A DNA stretch of 64,000 bases from Anaerolineales bacterium (GTDB lineage: Bacteria; Chloroflexota; Anaerolineae; Anaerolineales; Villigracilaceae): the NCBI GenBank assembly GCA_016789365.1, contig JAEURH010000001.1:1-64000 (forward strand), in the 5' to 3' direction. The notes beneath the pieces were generated by a model. The model was not told where the DNA came from, did not search any database, and worked only from the letters and a program-made list of their open reading frames with translations. The position numbers were made by a program, and so were the translations under genes. Shown here piece by piece: positions 9,157-17,106 of the stretch (position 1 is the stretch's first letter; each line of letters opens with the position of its first letter).

Positions 9157-9600
9157 ATGATGGGCGAACCTGTACTCGTTATGCTCGTAGAAGACAATGC
9201 AGACCATGCAGAACTAGTGATTCGCACGATGGAAGACCATCGCATTGCCAATCGAATTATGCACTTCACTGATGGTCAAAGCGCATTGGATTATCTCCTG
9301 CGGCGTGGACAATATGAAAGCCCTGAGTCTAGCCCACGCCCACACATGATTCTTTTAGATTTACGCCTCCCCCGAGTAGATGGGCTTGAAGTTCTGCAAG
9401 CCATCAAACAGCAAGAAGAAACCAAAAGTATTCCAGTCATTATCTTAACCACGTCCGAAGCCGAAAAAGATGTAGCACGAGCATACGATAATTATGTTAA
9501 TAGTTACCTCGTAAAACCAGTTGGGTTTGAAGAGTTTAGCAAACTGATGAATGATTTAGGCTTTTACTGGCTGGGTTGGAATACAAATCCACATGCCTGA
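9157..9600 (+). CDS. CheY-like response regulator (Rcp1 type)
   Basis: A single receiver domain of 147 residues. The acidic pocket is EDN near residue 11, the phospho-acceptor is the Asp in ILLDLRLP, the Thr/Ser is in ILTTSE, and the Lys is in YLVKP. The loop with LLRRGQYESP is typical of the Rcp1 subgroup that pairs with phytochrome-like or hybrid kinases. AAGGAG stands six bases before the ATG (a second ATG follows directly). The gene ends 8 bp before the next start, and the two regulators are probably co-transcribed. No cognate histidine kinase is visible in the window. Confidence 0.9.
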   Translation: MMGEPVLVMLVEDNADHAELVIRTMEDHRIANRIMHFTDGQSALDYLLRRGQYESPESSPRPHMILLDLRLPRVDGLEVLQAIKQQEETKSIPVIILTTSEAEKDVARAYDNYVNSYLVKPVGFEEFSKLMNDLGFYWLGWNTNPHA

Positions 9601-9608
9601 ACCTACCT

Positions 9609-10985
9609 ATGCCTGAAGATACGTTCCACGTTCTTCTTATTGAAGATGAAGACCCACACGCTGAGTTAATTGAACGAGCATTTGAAGACCAGTCTGACCG
9701 TTTCGCCATTCATAGAGTCAAATCACTCACCGAAGCCCGAGCATTTATCCAAAAACAAGAACCAGATTTAATCATCGCAGACTGGCGTTTGCCAGATGGC
9801 GAAAGCATGGAACTGCTCCCAAGTCAGCACGACCCGCTATATACCCCCATCATCTTAATGACTAGTTACGGCAATGAGAAAATAGCCGTAGAAGCACTCA
9901 AGTCTGGTGCTTTAGATTATGTTGTCAAATCACCAGAATCTATGCTGGATATGCCACATATTGCCGAAAAAGCGATTGATGCTTGGCGCGCACGTGCCGA
10001 ACGTATTCACATGCAAAAGGCTTTGCTTGACAGTGAAGCACAATTCCGTTTACTAGCAGAAAATGCCAGCGACATGATAGCCCGCCTCACTACTGACGGG
10101 AAGATGCTATATGTATCCCCTGCTAGCAAAACCATCCTCGGCTATGAACCAGAAGAGTTAACTGGCAAAATCAGTTTTGACTTAATGCATGAAGAAGACC
10201 GCCCATGGGTAATGAGTTTATTTGAAAGGCGCCCCATCAAAAATTCTTACACAATTGCTTACCGTGCTTTACATAAAGAAGGGTATTATGTTTGGTTAGA
10301 ATCCTCAGCGCGTGCTGTGTTTGATAAAAACACCAACGAGTTGACCGAAATTCAAACAGCCTCACGCGATATTACTGAAAGAAAGAAAAATGAAGAGGCT
10401 TTACAACTCGCACATAGCAATTTACAAGAAGCGTATGAAAAAACAATCGAAGGCTGGGTACGTGCATTAGATTTACGCGACCGCGAAACTGAAGGTCATA
10501 CACAACGCGTCACTGAATTGACGCTTCGCGTTGCCGCTAAACTTGGTTTCACGGATGAAGAAATGGTACATATCAAGCGCGGTGCCTTATTGCATGATAT
10601 GGGTAAGATGGCAATTCCTGACGAAATTTTACAAAAGCCAGGTCCATTGGATGAAGGCGAATGGATAAAAATGCGGCAACATCCAGTATATGCTTTTGAA
10701 ATGCTTTCACATATTTCTTATTTACACCCTGCACTTGAGATTCCATTCTTTCATCATGAACGCTGGGATGGGAGCGGTTATCCACGCGGCTTGAAAGGTG
10801 AAGAAATTCCACTTGCGGCACGCATGTTCGCCATCGTAGATGTGTGGGATGCTTTATCTAGTGATAGACCTTATAGAAAAAAACTGCCACGCAACGAAGT
10901 GATTGCATACTTGCGCGAAAAATCTGGCACACTGTTTGAACCAAGGTTAGTAGATATTTTTCTAGAAATGATTGAAAGAGAATAG
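9609..10985 (+). CDS. REC-PAS-HD-GYP response regulator, predicted c-di-GMP phosphodiesterase
   Basis: From the ATG at 9609 the domains run REC (~5-125; EDED pocket, phospho-Asp in IIADWRLPDG), PAS (~145-265; ending with the usual DITERKKNEE tail) and HD-GYP (~290-455). The HD-GYP domain shows HTQRVTEL, LLHDMGKMAIPD, HHERWDGSGYP and IVDVWDALSSDRPY, so the metal ligands and the GYP motif are intact and c-di-GMP hydrolysis is expected. An in-frame start at 9576 would overlap the upstream gene; neither has a strong ribosome site. It is a plausible modulator of the c-di-GMP riboswitch at 45 kb, though that link is inference. Confidence 0.92.
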   Translation: MPEDTFHVLLIEDEDPHAELIERAFEDQSDRFAIHRVKSLTEARAFIQKQEPDLIIADWRLPDGESMELLPSQHDPLYTPIILMTSYGNEKIAVEALKSGALDYVVKSPESMLDMPHIAEKAIDAWRARAERIHMQKALLDSEAQFRLLAENASDMIARLTTDGKMLYVSPASKTILGYEPEELTGKISFDLMHEEDRPWVMSLFERRPIKNSYTIAYRALHKEGYYVWLESSARAVFDKNTNELTEIQTASRDITERKKNEEALQLAHSNLQEAYEKTIEGWVRALDLRDRETEGHTQRVTELTLRVAAKLGFTDEEMVHIKRGALLHDMGKMAIPDEILQKPGPLDEGEWIKMRQHPVYAFEMLSHISYLHPALEIPFFHHERWDGSGYPRGLKGEEIPLAARMFAIVDVWDALSSDRPYRKKLPRNEVIAYLREKSGTLFEPRLVDIFLEMIERE

Positions 10986-11013
10986 ATTATTTTCCAGCGA
11001 CCAAAGTTTTTAT

Positions 11014-11042
11014 TTGACATGCCCCATTCATTCGAGTATGCT
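11014..11042 (+). promoter_or_regulatory. Sigma70-type promoter of the SRP RNA
   Basis: A consensus -35 TTGACA (11014-11019) and a -10 TATGCT (11037-11042) are separated by exactly 17 bases. Transcription would begin near 11049, matching the predicted RNA 5' end. Confidence 0.85.
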
Positions 11043-11047
11043 TACGC

Positions 11048-11153
11048 CCGTCTGGGCAGGTCTGGCGCGGCGAAACCTTGTGAACCCCGCCAGGACCGAA
11101 AGGTAGCAACGGTAAGTAAGCGTCTTCGGGTGCCGCCAGTAACCTGCTCAGAT
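11048..11153 (+). ncRNA. ffs: Signal recognition particle RNA, small bacterial type (4.5S)
   Basis: The conserved domain IV is present: CCAGGACCGAAAGGTAGCA followed by ACGGTAAGTAAGCG and TTCGGGTGCCG, matching the bacterial SRP RNA tip with its asymmetric loop. Flanking arms CTGGGCAGGT (11052-11061) and ACCTGCTCAG (11142-11151) close the hairpin. A consensus promoter precedes it and a short T-rich stretch follows. The RNA is about 100 nt, the small form without an Alu domain. It pairs with Ffh for co-translational targeting. Confidence 0.93.
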
Positions 11154-11212
11154 ATTTTTATAATTTGATTGCTCAAGCCGCCATCTTCGGCGGCGAAGTT
11201 ATTAAGATAATT

Positions 11213-11218
11213 TATAAT
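11213..11218 (+). promoter_or_regulatory. TATAAT -10 box placed for a leaderless transcript
   Basis: A perfect TATAAT lies six bases upstream of the ATG at 11225, with no ribosome binding site between. No good -35 is visible. The geometry suggests transcription starting at or next to the start codon. Confidence 0.4.
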
Positions 11219-11224
11219 CCCAGC

Positions 11225-11566
11225 ATGTCTTCTTCAAACCTCATAAAAATTATCATCGCCCTCGCCATTGGAATTGCTTTGGGTTTAATCTATGGCTGGG
11301 TGATTGACCCCATTGAATATGTAGATGTAACACCCAATATTTTGCGCCAAGATTATCAAGTAGATTATGTGCTGATGACCGCCGAAGCATTTCAACATGA
11401 TTTTGATTCAGAATCAGCCGCACGCAGGTTGGCAATGCTAGGAAGCGAATCACCTGCCAACATCACAGCGAATGCACTGGAATACGCCATCGCAAATAAT
11501 TTTACAGAAACAGAAATTAAACATTTGCAAACTTTACTAACCGCCATGCAGACGTATTCCCCATGA
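11225..11566 (+). CDS. Single-pass membrane protein, paralogue of the next gene
   Basis: This 113-residue protein has one N-terminal membrane segment (IKIIIALAIGIALGLIYGW) followed by an extracytoplasmic domain of ~90 residues. The motif after the membrane segment (DPIEYVDVTPNILRQDYQVDY) is repeated in the downstream protein as SPVTYVDANPSILRADF, so the pair arose by tandem duplication. The stop overlaps the next ATG (ATGA at 11563-11566), indicating translational coupling. Function unknown. The start was chosen for the membrane segment and the nearby TATAAT. Confidence 0.72.
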   Translation: MSSSNLIKIIIALAIGIALGLIYGWVIDPIEYVDVTPNILRQDYQVDYVLMTAEAFQHDFDSESAARRLAMLGSESPANITANALEYAIANNFTETEIKHLQTLLTAMQTYSP

Positions 11567-12441
11567 CTCGAAACTCAACCCTTCACATTATCTTCGCGCT
11601 TCTTATCGGACTTGGACTTGGTCTTGCTTATTCATGGTTTCTCTCGCCTGTGACCTATGTAGATGCAAACCCATCCATTCTACGTGCAGACTTCAAAGAC
11701 GGATATCGAGTTGTTATTGCCGCTTCGTATCAATCTATACAAGATTTAGCACGCGCTAGAGCCAGATTAAGTTTATTAGGCGATGCTGACCCAATTGGCG
11801 CGTTAAGCGCACAAGCACAACGCATGTTGGCAAGTGGCGAATCTTTTGAAAAAGTCCGCCCGTTGGCGCAACTCGCTACTGACTTACAACTTGGTTATGT
11901 TAGCAACTTAAACACACCAACGCCATTACCCACTTCACTAAATACACCACAAGTTGAATCTACGGTTGAGGGAACAGCAACCAGCCCCAACGTCACAGAA
12001 GAGGCGCAAGGTACTTCCATCCCAACTTTATTTTTTGAGCAAACACCATTCGTACCAACTTTTTCCGAAACGATTACGCCACGCCCAGCGGCTACATTTA
12101 CACCAGCACTGGGTTCACCGTTTGCATTGGTGGGGCAAGAATCATTTTGCGAACCAAGCAAACCTGCATTAATGCAATTGATGTTTATGGATTCACGCCG
12201 CAATCAAGTGGCTGGTGTTGAAATTATCGTTACATGGAATCAAGGCGAAGATAAATTTTTTACTGGCTTCAAACCTGAATTGGGAAATGGCTATGCCGAT
12301 TTTATAATGCAAGCAGATACGATTTATAACATTCGCATTGTGACAGGCGGTTCGTTTGTGCCAAATATTTCTGCGACCATTTGCACAGAACCAAATGGGT
12401 TTCAATATCTCGGTGGGGTTTTACTTACTTTTCAAAGATAA
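11563..12441 (+). CDS. Single-pass membrane protein with Thr/Pro linker, paralogue of upstream gene
   Basis: This 292-residue protein starts with the same architecture as its neighbour: a membrane anchor, the YVDANPSILRADF motif and a helical ~90-residue segment. It continues with a Thr/Pro-rich extracytoplasmic linker (~110-185) and a C-terminal beta-rich domain (~190-292) with two Cys (ESFCEPSKP and ATICTEPNG). The linker style recurs in other envelope proteins of this window. Function unknown. Confidence 0.72.
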   Translation: MTRNSTLHIIFALLIGLGLGLAYSWFLSPVTYVDANPSILRADFKDGYRVVIAASYQSIQDLARARARLSLLGDADPIGALSAQAQRMLASGESFEKVRPLAQLATDLQLGYVSNLNTPTPLPTSLNTPQVESTVEGTATSPNVTEEAQGTSIPTLFFEQTPFVPTFSETITPRPAATFTPALGSPFALVGQESFCEPSKPALMQLMFMDSRRNQVAGVEIIVTWNQGEDKFFTGFKPELGNGYADFIMQADTIYNIRIVTGGSFVPNISATICTEPNGFQYLGGVLLTFQR

Positions 12442-12483
12442 TCCCCTCTCTCAATATAAATTATCTTTATTTTGCATTCTCGC

Positions 12484-12547
12484 TCTCAGAGGGTCTGCGA
12501 CCCTCTGAATTGTGCAAAATACGGCGGTCACAGACCGCCTATGAGCA
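12484..12547. repeat. Twin hairpin repeat
   Basis: Two perfect short palindromes, TCAGAGGGTC-TGC-GACCCTCTGA and GGCGGTC-ACA-GACCGCC, are flanked by GCTC/GAGC-type ends. The unit looks like a dispersed palindromic repeat. The rest of the 12442-12656 gap holds only the ribosome site AAGGAG of the next gene. Confidence 0.5.
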
Positions 12548-12656
12548 AGGTGGTTTTACTAAGTTTAAACACTTAAAGAGCAACTGGGTGAGGGTTTGCA
12601 ACTAAATCAGTCTTTCAGTCGTATGTGGTGGTGATACAAAAATTAAGGAGTAACGA

Positions 12657-13139
12657 ATGAATACTGAACAAAAACCTGGCTTAGTAACCGCCATCGCCGT
12701 AATGACGCTCGTCAGCGGTATTATCAACTTGTTTTGGGGCTTTGTGGCATCTGCTACTGCGCTTGGCACAATCGTCGGTGTGATATGTTTACCCATCACC
12801 ATTTTGCCTACCATCCTCGGCATATTTGAAATTATTTATGCCGCCAAATTGTTAAGCACCCAACCCGAACCTGTGCAACCCTCTACCCCATTGGCTGTTT
12901 TTCAAATTCTCACATTATTTTATGGGAATATTTTCTCCGCAGTGGTCGGTATCCTCTTGTTGATTTTCTTCAACGATGTGGCTGTGAGAGAATACTTCAA
13001 ACGCCTCAACACTACGGGGATGCCTGCTCCTCAACCTCAAACTGATACTACACCTGTAGTTATTGAAGAGCCATCTGTTCCTGAAACTCCAGAAACACCG
13101 AAAAAACCAAAGACCATTCGCAAAGTAGCAGGGAAATAA
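12657..13139 (+). CDS. Small multi-pass membrane protein, unknown function
   Basis: The 160-residue protein has about four hydrophobic segments (LVTAIAVMTLVSGIINLFWG, a second at ~38-62, and two around 78-105). A charged C-terminal tail rich in Pro/Thr/Glu ends in KKPKTIRKVAGK. AAGGAG precedes the ATG with good spacing. It is followed by a strong bidirectional terminator. I do not recognise a family. Confidence 0.7.
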   Translation: MNTEQKPGLVTAIAVMTLVSGIINLFWGFVASATALGTIVGVICLPITILPTILGIFEIIYAAKLLSTQPEPVQPSTPLAVFQILTLFYGNIFSAVVGILLLIFFNDVAVREYFKRLNTTGMPAPQPQTDTTPVVIEEPSVPETPETPKKPKTIRKVAGK

Positions 13140-13141
13140 GA

Positions 13142-13184
13142 AAAGAAACGTCCCGCAGGTTTAAAACCTGCGGGACGTTTCTTT
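13142..13184. terminator. Bidirectional intrinsic terminator
   Basis: A nearly perfect palindrome with stem AAAGAAACGTCCCGCAGG / CCTGCGGGACGTTTCTTT lies between convergent genes. T-rich stretches follow the stem on both strands. Confidence 0.8.
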
Positions 13185-13202
13185 GTTTAATTAATTTTAA
13201 AA

Positions 13203-13973
13203 CTATGGTTCAGAAATTTCAAGGTAGTCTACCTCAATCTTCACAGGGGTTGCGTTAAGTGAAGAGATAGAAAAACCAACAGAACCTTTACGGAAACCGT
13301 AATTGCGGTCAGTGTAAGGGCTTCCTTTTTGTTCTTTTCCATTAATGAAGAAAGAAATTTTATCGCCCTCACAAGTCATCGAATATTCGTTGACATCTTT
13401 TCCTTGCTTAATGTCATTTGAGCCGCCATTCGTCACACGGTTATATCCGCCGCTGATAGCATACAAATCCCACAAGCCATCACTACCGACTGCCCATTCA
13501 TACCAGCCATCGTCACCTGCACGGCATACTAGGCTAACTTGTTGAGAATTTACACCACGATTCTCAAATTTAATAGTAATTTTGACATCATCATACTCAT
13601 AGCCTTCATAAAGGTAATATGCGTATAAGCCAGGGTCTGGGATTTCAAAAATCATCAGACTGTCATCAAAAGTAATTTTGATTTTGTCCGCGTCTGATTT
13701 TTCAATACCCTTAATCACCTCATAATACCAATTCGGGTCAGAGTCAAATTCTTCGGTGAAGAATGGACCAGAGGACGGTTGTTGTGGTTGTTGCTGTTGT
13801 TGCTGTTGTTGCTCTGGGGTAGGCTGTTGTTGAGGTTGCTGAGGCTGTTCTTGTTGCGGTTGTTGTGGCGGCGGGGCTTGGGTGGCTGGTTCATTGCCAA
13901 AATCAATGCCGCAGGCTAAACTGACAATTAGAACAAGGGCAACAATAAAGTAAAATGGGCGAGATACTTTCAT
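13203..13973 (-). CDS. Lipoprotein with Gln/Pro-rich linker and concanavalin/LamG-like domain
   Basis: A type II signal peptide with lipobox LVSLAC (Cys at residue 21) leads to a Gln/Pro tract (~32-68) and a ~185-residue beta-rich domain. The domain opens with FFTEEFDSDPNWYYEVIKG and ends with KIEVDYLEISEP, a layout typical of DUF1080/LamG-like jelly-roll folds that often bind carbohydrate. The binding role is an inference; no catalytic motif is visible. Likely anchored to the outer face of the membrane. Confidence 0.75.
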   Translation of the reverse strand: MKVSRPFYFIVALVLIVSLACGIDFGNEPATQAPPPQQPQQEQPQQPQQQPTPEQQQQQQQQPQQPSSGPFFTEEFDSDPNWYYEVIKGIEKSDADKIKITFDDSLMIFEIPDPGLYAYYLYEGYEYDDVKITIKFENRGVNSQQVSLVCRAGDDGWYEWAVGSDGLWDLYAISGGYNRVTNGGSNDIKQGKDVNEYSMTCEGDKISFFINGKEQKGSPYTDRNYGFRKGSVGFSISSLNATPVKIEVDYLEISEP

Positions 13974-14025
13974 ACAATTCTCCTTTGTAAATTTTCTCTT
14001 ATTTTAGCATATCATTTTTTAGATG

Positions 14026-15771
14026 TCACAGTACATTAGTCATAGATTTTGAAGAAGCAATGCTAATTTTTTTCTCAATCAACCAGCGTGTCACACCGCG
14101 CACTGCATTACGACGCGTGCGATGAAATGTCCCTTCCGAAACATACAAACGCGCCATCACTTCATTGTTTGACACACCTTTAATATATGCGTCATATAAA
14201 ATCGCATAATTGTACCAATCTCTTGGTAATGGCTCTTCAGGGCGCTCACCTGATGGGCGTAATGATTCAATGCCATTTCTCAAAATCGCTTGCACTTTTT
14301 TCCCGCGCTCAATATGAGATGAGCCGGGTGCGTTCAGCCATTCGGCTAACGGCGATTGACCAAGATGGATGTAATCGTGAAATTTTCTTAACCCTTCTTC
14401 TGTCATTTTCACAATGGTTTCGTCTGGCGCATGAGATAATGCTTCAATGACATTTGCAGTTGCAGTTTGATATTTTGATTGAAAAACTTCTTGATTCTCT
14501 TTTCGATTCGTACTAATTGATAAGATTAAACTGACATAGTCGGTAAATTCTTGCAATAAATCTAACTCACCTGATGAATAATCAATCCGATGGATTGGTT
14601 CGCCTATACCTACAAAGGCAATTTGGCGATTATCATCAAAAATAGAAGATGCCCATTGAATATTTTTTATCCGCCGACTAAAAGACACAAGGTGGGTAGC
14701 TGTATCGGAAAATGGCGGGTAAGGCGCTTCACTATTAACTGAGATTGAATTATTAGAAGCTACAACTGCAAAGTGTTCCCTTTCTCGAACTGCCACCAAA
14801 CCAGCCGAAGCGTTAATTTGCAAACATAACGCTTCCAATGCGTTTTGTAAGTACGTTTGAGATTCTTGTAAATCGGTGTGAAGAACCATTTTACGAAATT
14901 GTCTTTCTTGTTTGGCGCGATATCGTTCTAAAAACTCTCGGGTTAGGTCATAAACAGAATGGGTAATAACTACAACGCCAATTAAGCTGGCAAGCACATT
15001 GGCTTGCACCTGAAAAAATACCGAAGCGAGGAAAATATAAATTAGCGCGAGGCTGGCGATAACTAACAAAGTTAGTGGGAAATCTTGAAAAACAGTACGG
15101 CGCTCTAACAAACTTTGATGCCGTAAAACCGAAAGACCTAAAATAAAAAAGCCGCTAAATACCAAACCGTCTTGCACGAGGCGCAGAAAAGGAACAGTGG
15201 GAAAGATAAGAGAAACGACTCCATAAACCAACGCTAAGGCAATGCAAAATGAAGCGGCGAGAAACAACCGTCCCTGTGGCGTGAAGCGGATTTTTTCCCC
15301 AATAAAAAGATTAAACATCAGGCTGACGGTTAATCCAATTTGCGTGAGGCTGTAAACAACATTCGGCAATGAGCCATCTAACTGAGCCACATAAAGTTCG
15401 TCGTCAAATCTTCGAGAAGACTCAGGCTTGTATAAGAAAAGCAACAAAATAGAAAGTGACAATAGCGCATACAAGCCGTATCGCATCCAACGCCATTTTT
15501 GTTGAGCGTTTTTTTCTAACAAGCGGTATGTTACTTCATACCAACTTGCCATTGCTACATTTAATAAAATGGCTTTGACGTAATTTAACTGTGGGAGCGG
15601 GTTAAAAAAATGGTTATAAGTAAGCCAAAAGAAAATTGCCATTGCTGTTAAGGCGAATGTAGTTTGCAAAGCCAGCAGACTAGGAAACCCGCGCGCAAAC
15701 AAGTAAAACGCCAGCCACATTGCGGCGCTCATCGAAATTAGAACGACAAAATAACTTAATAAAGATAACAT
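14026..15771 (-). CDS. Multi-pass membrane sensor with GAF-like region and C-terminal HTH-like segment
   Basis: The N-terminal ~270 residues contain about eight to nine membrane helices, similar to 7TM sensor modules of histidine kinases. A GAF-like cytosolic region (~290-420) follows. No HATPase domain is present; instead the C-terminal ~120 residues end in a predicted helix-turn-helix (SNNEVMARLYVSEGTFHRTRRNAVRG). A membrane-bound one-component regulator is therefore possible. An in-frame GTG at 15798 could extend it by nine residues; neither start has a clear ribosome site. The C-terminal assignment is tentative. Confidence 0.65.
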   Translation of the reverse strand: MLSLLSYFVVLISMSAAMWLAFYLFARGFPSLLALQTTFALTAMAIFFWLTYNHFFNPLPQLNYVKAILLNVAMASWYEVTYRLLEKNAQQKWRWMRYGLYALLSLSILLLFLYKPESSRRFDDELYVAQLDGSLPNVVYSLTQIGLTVSLMFNLFIGEKIRFTPQGRLFLAASFCIALALVYGVVSLIFPTVPFLRLVQDGLVFSGFFILGLSVLRHQSLLERRTVFQDFPLTLLVIASLALIYIFLASVFFQVQANVLASLIGVVVITHSVYDLTREFLERYRAKQERQFRKMVLHTDLQESQTYLQNALEALCLQINASAGLVAVREREHFAVVASNNSISVNSEAPYPPFSDTATHLVSFSRRIKNIQWASSIFDDNRQIAFVGIGEPIHRIDYSSGELDLLQEFTDYVSLILSISTNRKENQEVFQSKYQTATANVIEALSHAPDETIVKMTEEGLRKFHDYIHLGQSPLAEWLNAPGSSHIERGKKVQAILRNGIESLRPSGERPEEPLPRDWYNYAILYDAYIKGVSNNEVMARLYVSEGTFHRTRRNAVRGVTRWLIEKKISIASSKSMTNVL

Positions 15772-15810
15772 AGCCAAACTGAACGAAAAGATTAACACTT
15801 TTTGGCAGTT

Positions 15811-15839
15811 TTGGAGCCTTCAACCTTATAAAATTATAA
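15811..15839 (+). promoter_or_regulatory. Putative promoter of the 15876 lipoprotein gene
   Basis: TTGGAG (15811-15816) and TTATAA (15834-15839) are 17 bases apart. An overlapping alternative (TTGGCA at 15802 with TTATAA at 15826) also fits. The following gene has AGGAG before its ATG. Confidence 0.4.
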
Positions 15840-15875
15840 CATCGCGTCACTCAATAAAAACTTAGGAGAATTAAA

Positions 15876-16535
15876 ATGAACAAAAAACCGAAAATTATAT
15901 TTGCATTTTTGTCTTTGTTGTTACTGGTAAGCCTAGCCTGTGGCACATTTAGTGCAACGCCAACCGATTCCGACCCAGTAGATTTTGCTACTGAAGAATC
16001 AAATCAATCACAACCTACCGCTGTGCTTGCCACCCCAACAAAAATTCCAACCAACACCCCACGCCCCACAAATACGCCAGTACCGCCAACTGCAACAGCC
16101 GCGCCAATTGGTGTACCCTCATCAAATAGTGATTACGAAGTCACTGTTTTATATGCTAGATATTTCGGCAAAGTTTTCTCAGGTGGTTTTGAGTACACAC
16201 CATTAACCTATGGAGGGCAATTTCTGGATGTAGGTATACTTATAAAAAATTTACAACCTAGCACACAAAGAAATATTCCTTGGCAAAATGTATACATTGT
16301 CATAGAAAGAACCAATGAAAGTTTTTATCCAAACTTCGGCGGCAGTTTCGTTCCAAGCAATGATGCCAAATTTGACCCTGCTACTTTATTTCTATATCCA
16401 GAAGATACATTTGAAAACATTGTCTTTGACGATATTGTCTATCTACGTGGCGTTTGGGCAACAGACGGTTCAAAGCCCGCAACCTATTATTTCGGATTTG
16501 ATGCCTCTCCATTGATTGAAGTAGTAATTGACTAA
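15876..16535 (+). CDS. Lipoprotein with Thr/Pro linker and DUF4352-like Ig domain
   Basis: The signal peptide ends in lipobox LVSLAC (Cys ~22). A linker rich in Thr-Pro (~50-85) separates it from a beta-sandwich-like domain of ~130 residues (from about DYEVTVLYARYFG to the C-terminus) that resembles DUF4352/TRF2-type immunoprotective domains. The ribosome site AGGAG is well placed. A T-rich hairpin terminator follows. Extracytoplasmic; function unknown. Confidence 0.72.
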   Translation: MNKKPKIIFAFLSLLLLVSLACGTFSATPTDSDPVDFATEESNQSQPTAVLATPTKIPTNTPRPTNTPVPPTATAAPIGVPSSNSDYEVTVLYARYFGKVFSGGFEYTPLTYGGQFLDVGILIKNLQPSTQRNIPWQNVYIVIERTNESFYPNFGGSFVPSNDAKFDPATLFLYPEDTFENIVFDDIVYLRGVWATDGSKPATYYFGFDASPLIEVVID

Positions 16536-16541
16536 TAAATC

Positions 16542-16572
16542 AAAAAACGAGACTTGAGCGGTCTCGTTTTTT
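16542..16572. terminator. Intrinsic terminator
   Basis: Stem AAAAAACGAGAC / GTCTCGTTTTTT with a seven-base loop, between the convergent genes ending at 16535 and 16628; it can work on both strands. Confidence 0.8.
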
Positions 16573-16627
16573 GATTCTTCAATATGCTACAACCCATTTT
16601 ATATAAAAGTGATTACTAAATTATAAA

Positions 16628-17065
16628 TTACTGCCTGCTTTCCCAATCTTTTATAGCTTCAAGGAAAACTTGTTTCAACTCTTCATTGGGCAAAGACTCA
16701 ACACTGGCATATTTTTCACCATTTACCCAATATTCCAAATCTAAATCATCGCTTGTGCCAATATCTATTTTGTATTCTTTTAGGTTAGGGTGAGCCTCAA
16801 GTTTTGCGCGTAAAATATCTTCAATCTGTTCAGCAAAAGCCGAACCAACTTGCTCACCTTCATCATAATTAAAAAGTGTAACGCCCTCACCCTCTGCTTT
16901 CGTGGCGGCAATCGTTTCATGGGGTGGGTCAGATTTCATCCACTCTGGTTTTTCATCGGTCTTTCCTGTCAAATTAATTTGATTCGCGCGCATGAACATA
17001 AGCGCCAACAAAACAACAGAAACAACAACGACAATACCCGCAATGACAAATATTAAACTATTCAC
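16628..17065 (-). CDS. Membrane-anchored protein of unknown function
   Basis: A GTG start at 17065 preceded by AAGGAGG opens a 145-residue protein. It has one N-terminal membrane helix (~4-25) and an acidic soluble domain (~75-145; segments AEQIEDILRAKLEAHP and EDLEYWVNG-like DLDLEYWVNGEKYASVE). No catalytic motif is recognised. It is divergent from priA, with only ~40 bp between the starts. Confidence 0.65.
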   Translation of the reverse strand: MNSLIFVIAGIVVVVSVVLLALMFMRANQINLTGKTDEKPEWMKSDPPHETIAATKAEGEGVTLFNYDEGEQVGSAFAEQIEDILRAKLEAHPNLKEYKIDIGTSDDLDLEYWVNGEKYASVESLPNEELKQVFLEAIKDWESRQ

Positions 17066-17093
17066 ACAAGCCTCCTTTTCAATTAACCCACAT

Positions 17094-17099
17094 TATAAT
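17094..17099 (+). promoter_or_regulatory. TATAAT -10 box immediately before priA
   Basis: TATAAT ends seven bases before the priA ATG (17107) and no ribosome site intervenes, consistent with a leaderless or nearly leaderless mRNA. No clear -35 is visible. Confidence 0.4.
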
Positions 17100-17106
17100 C
17101 ATAACT

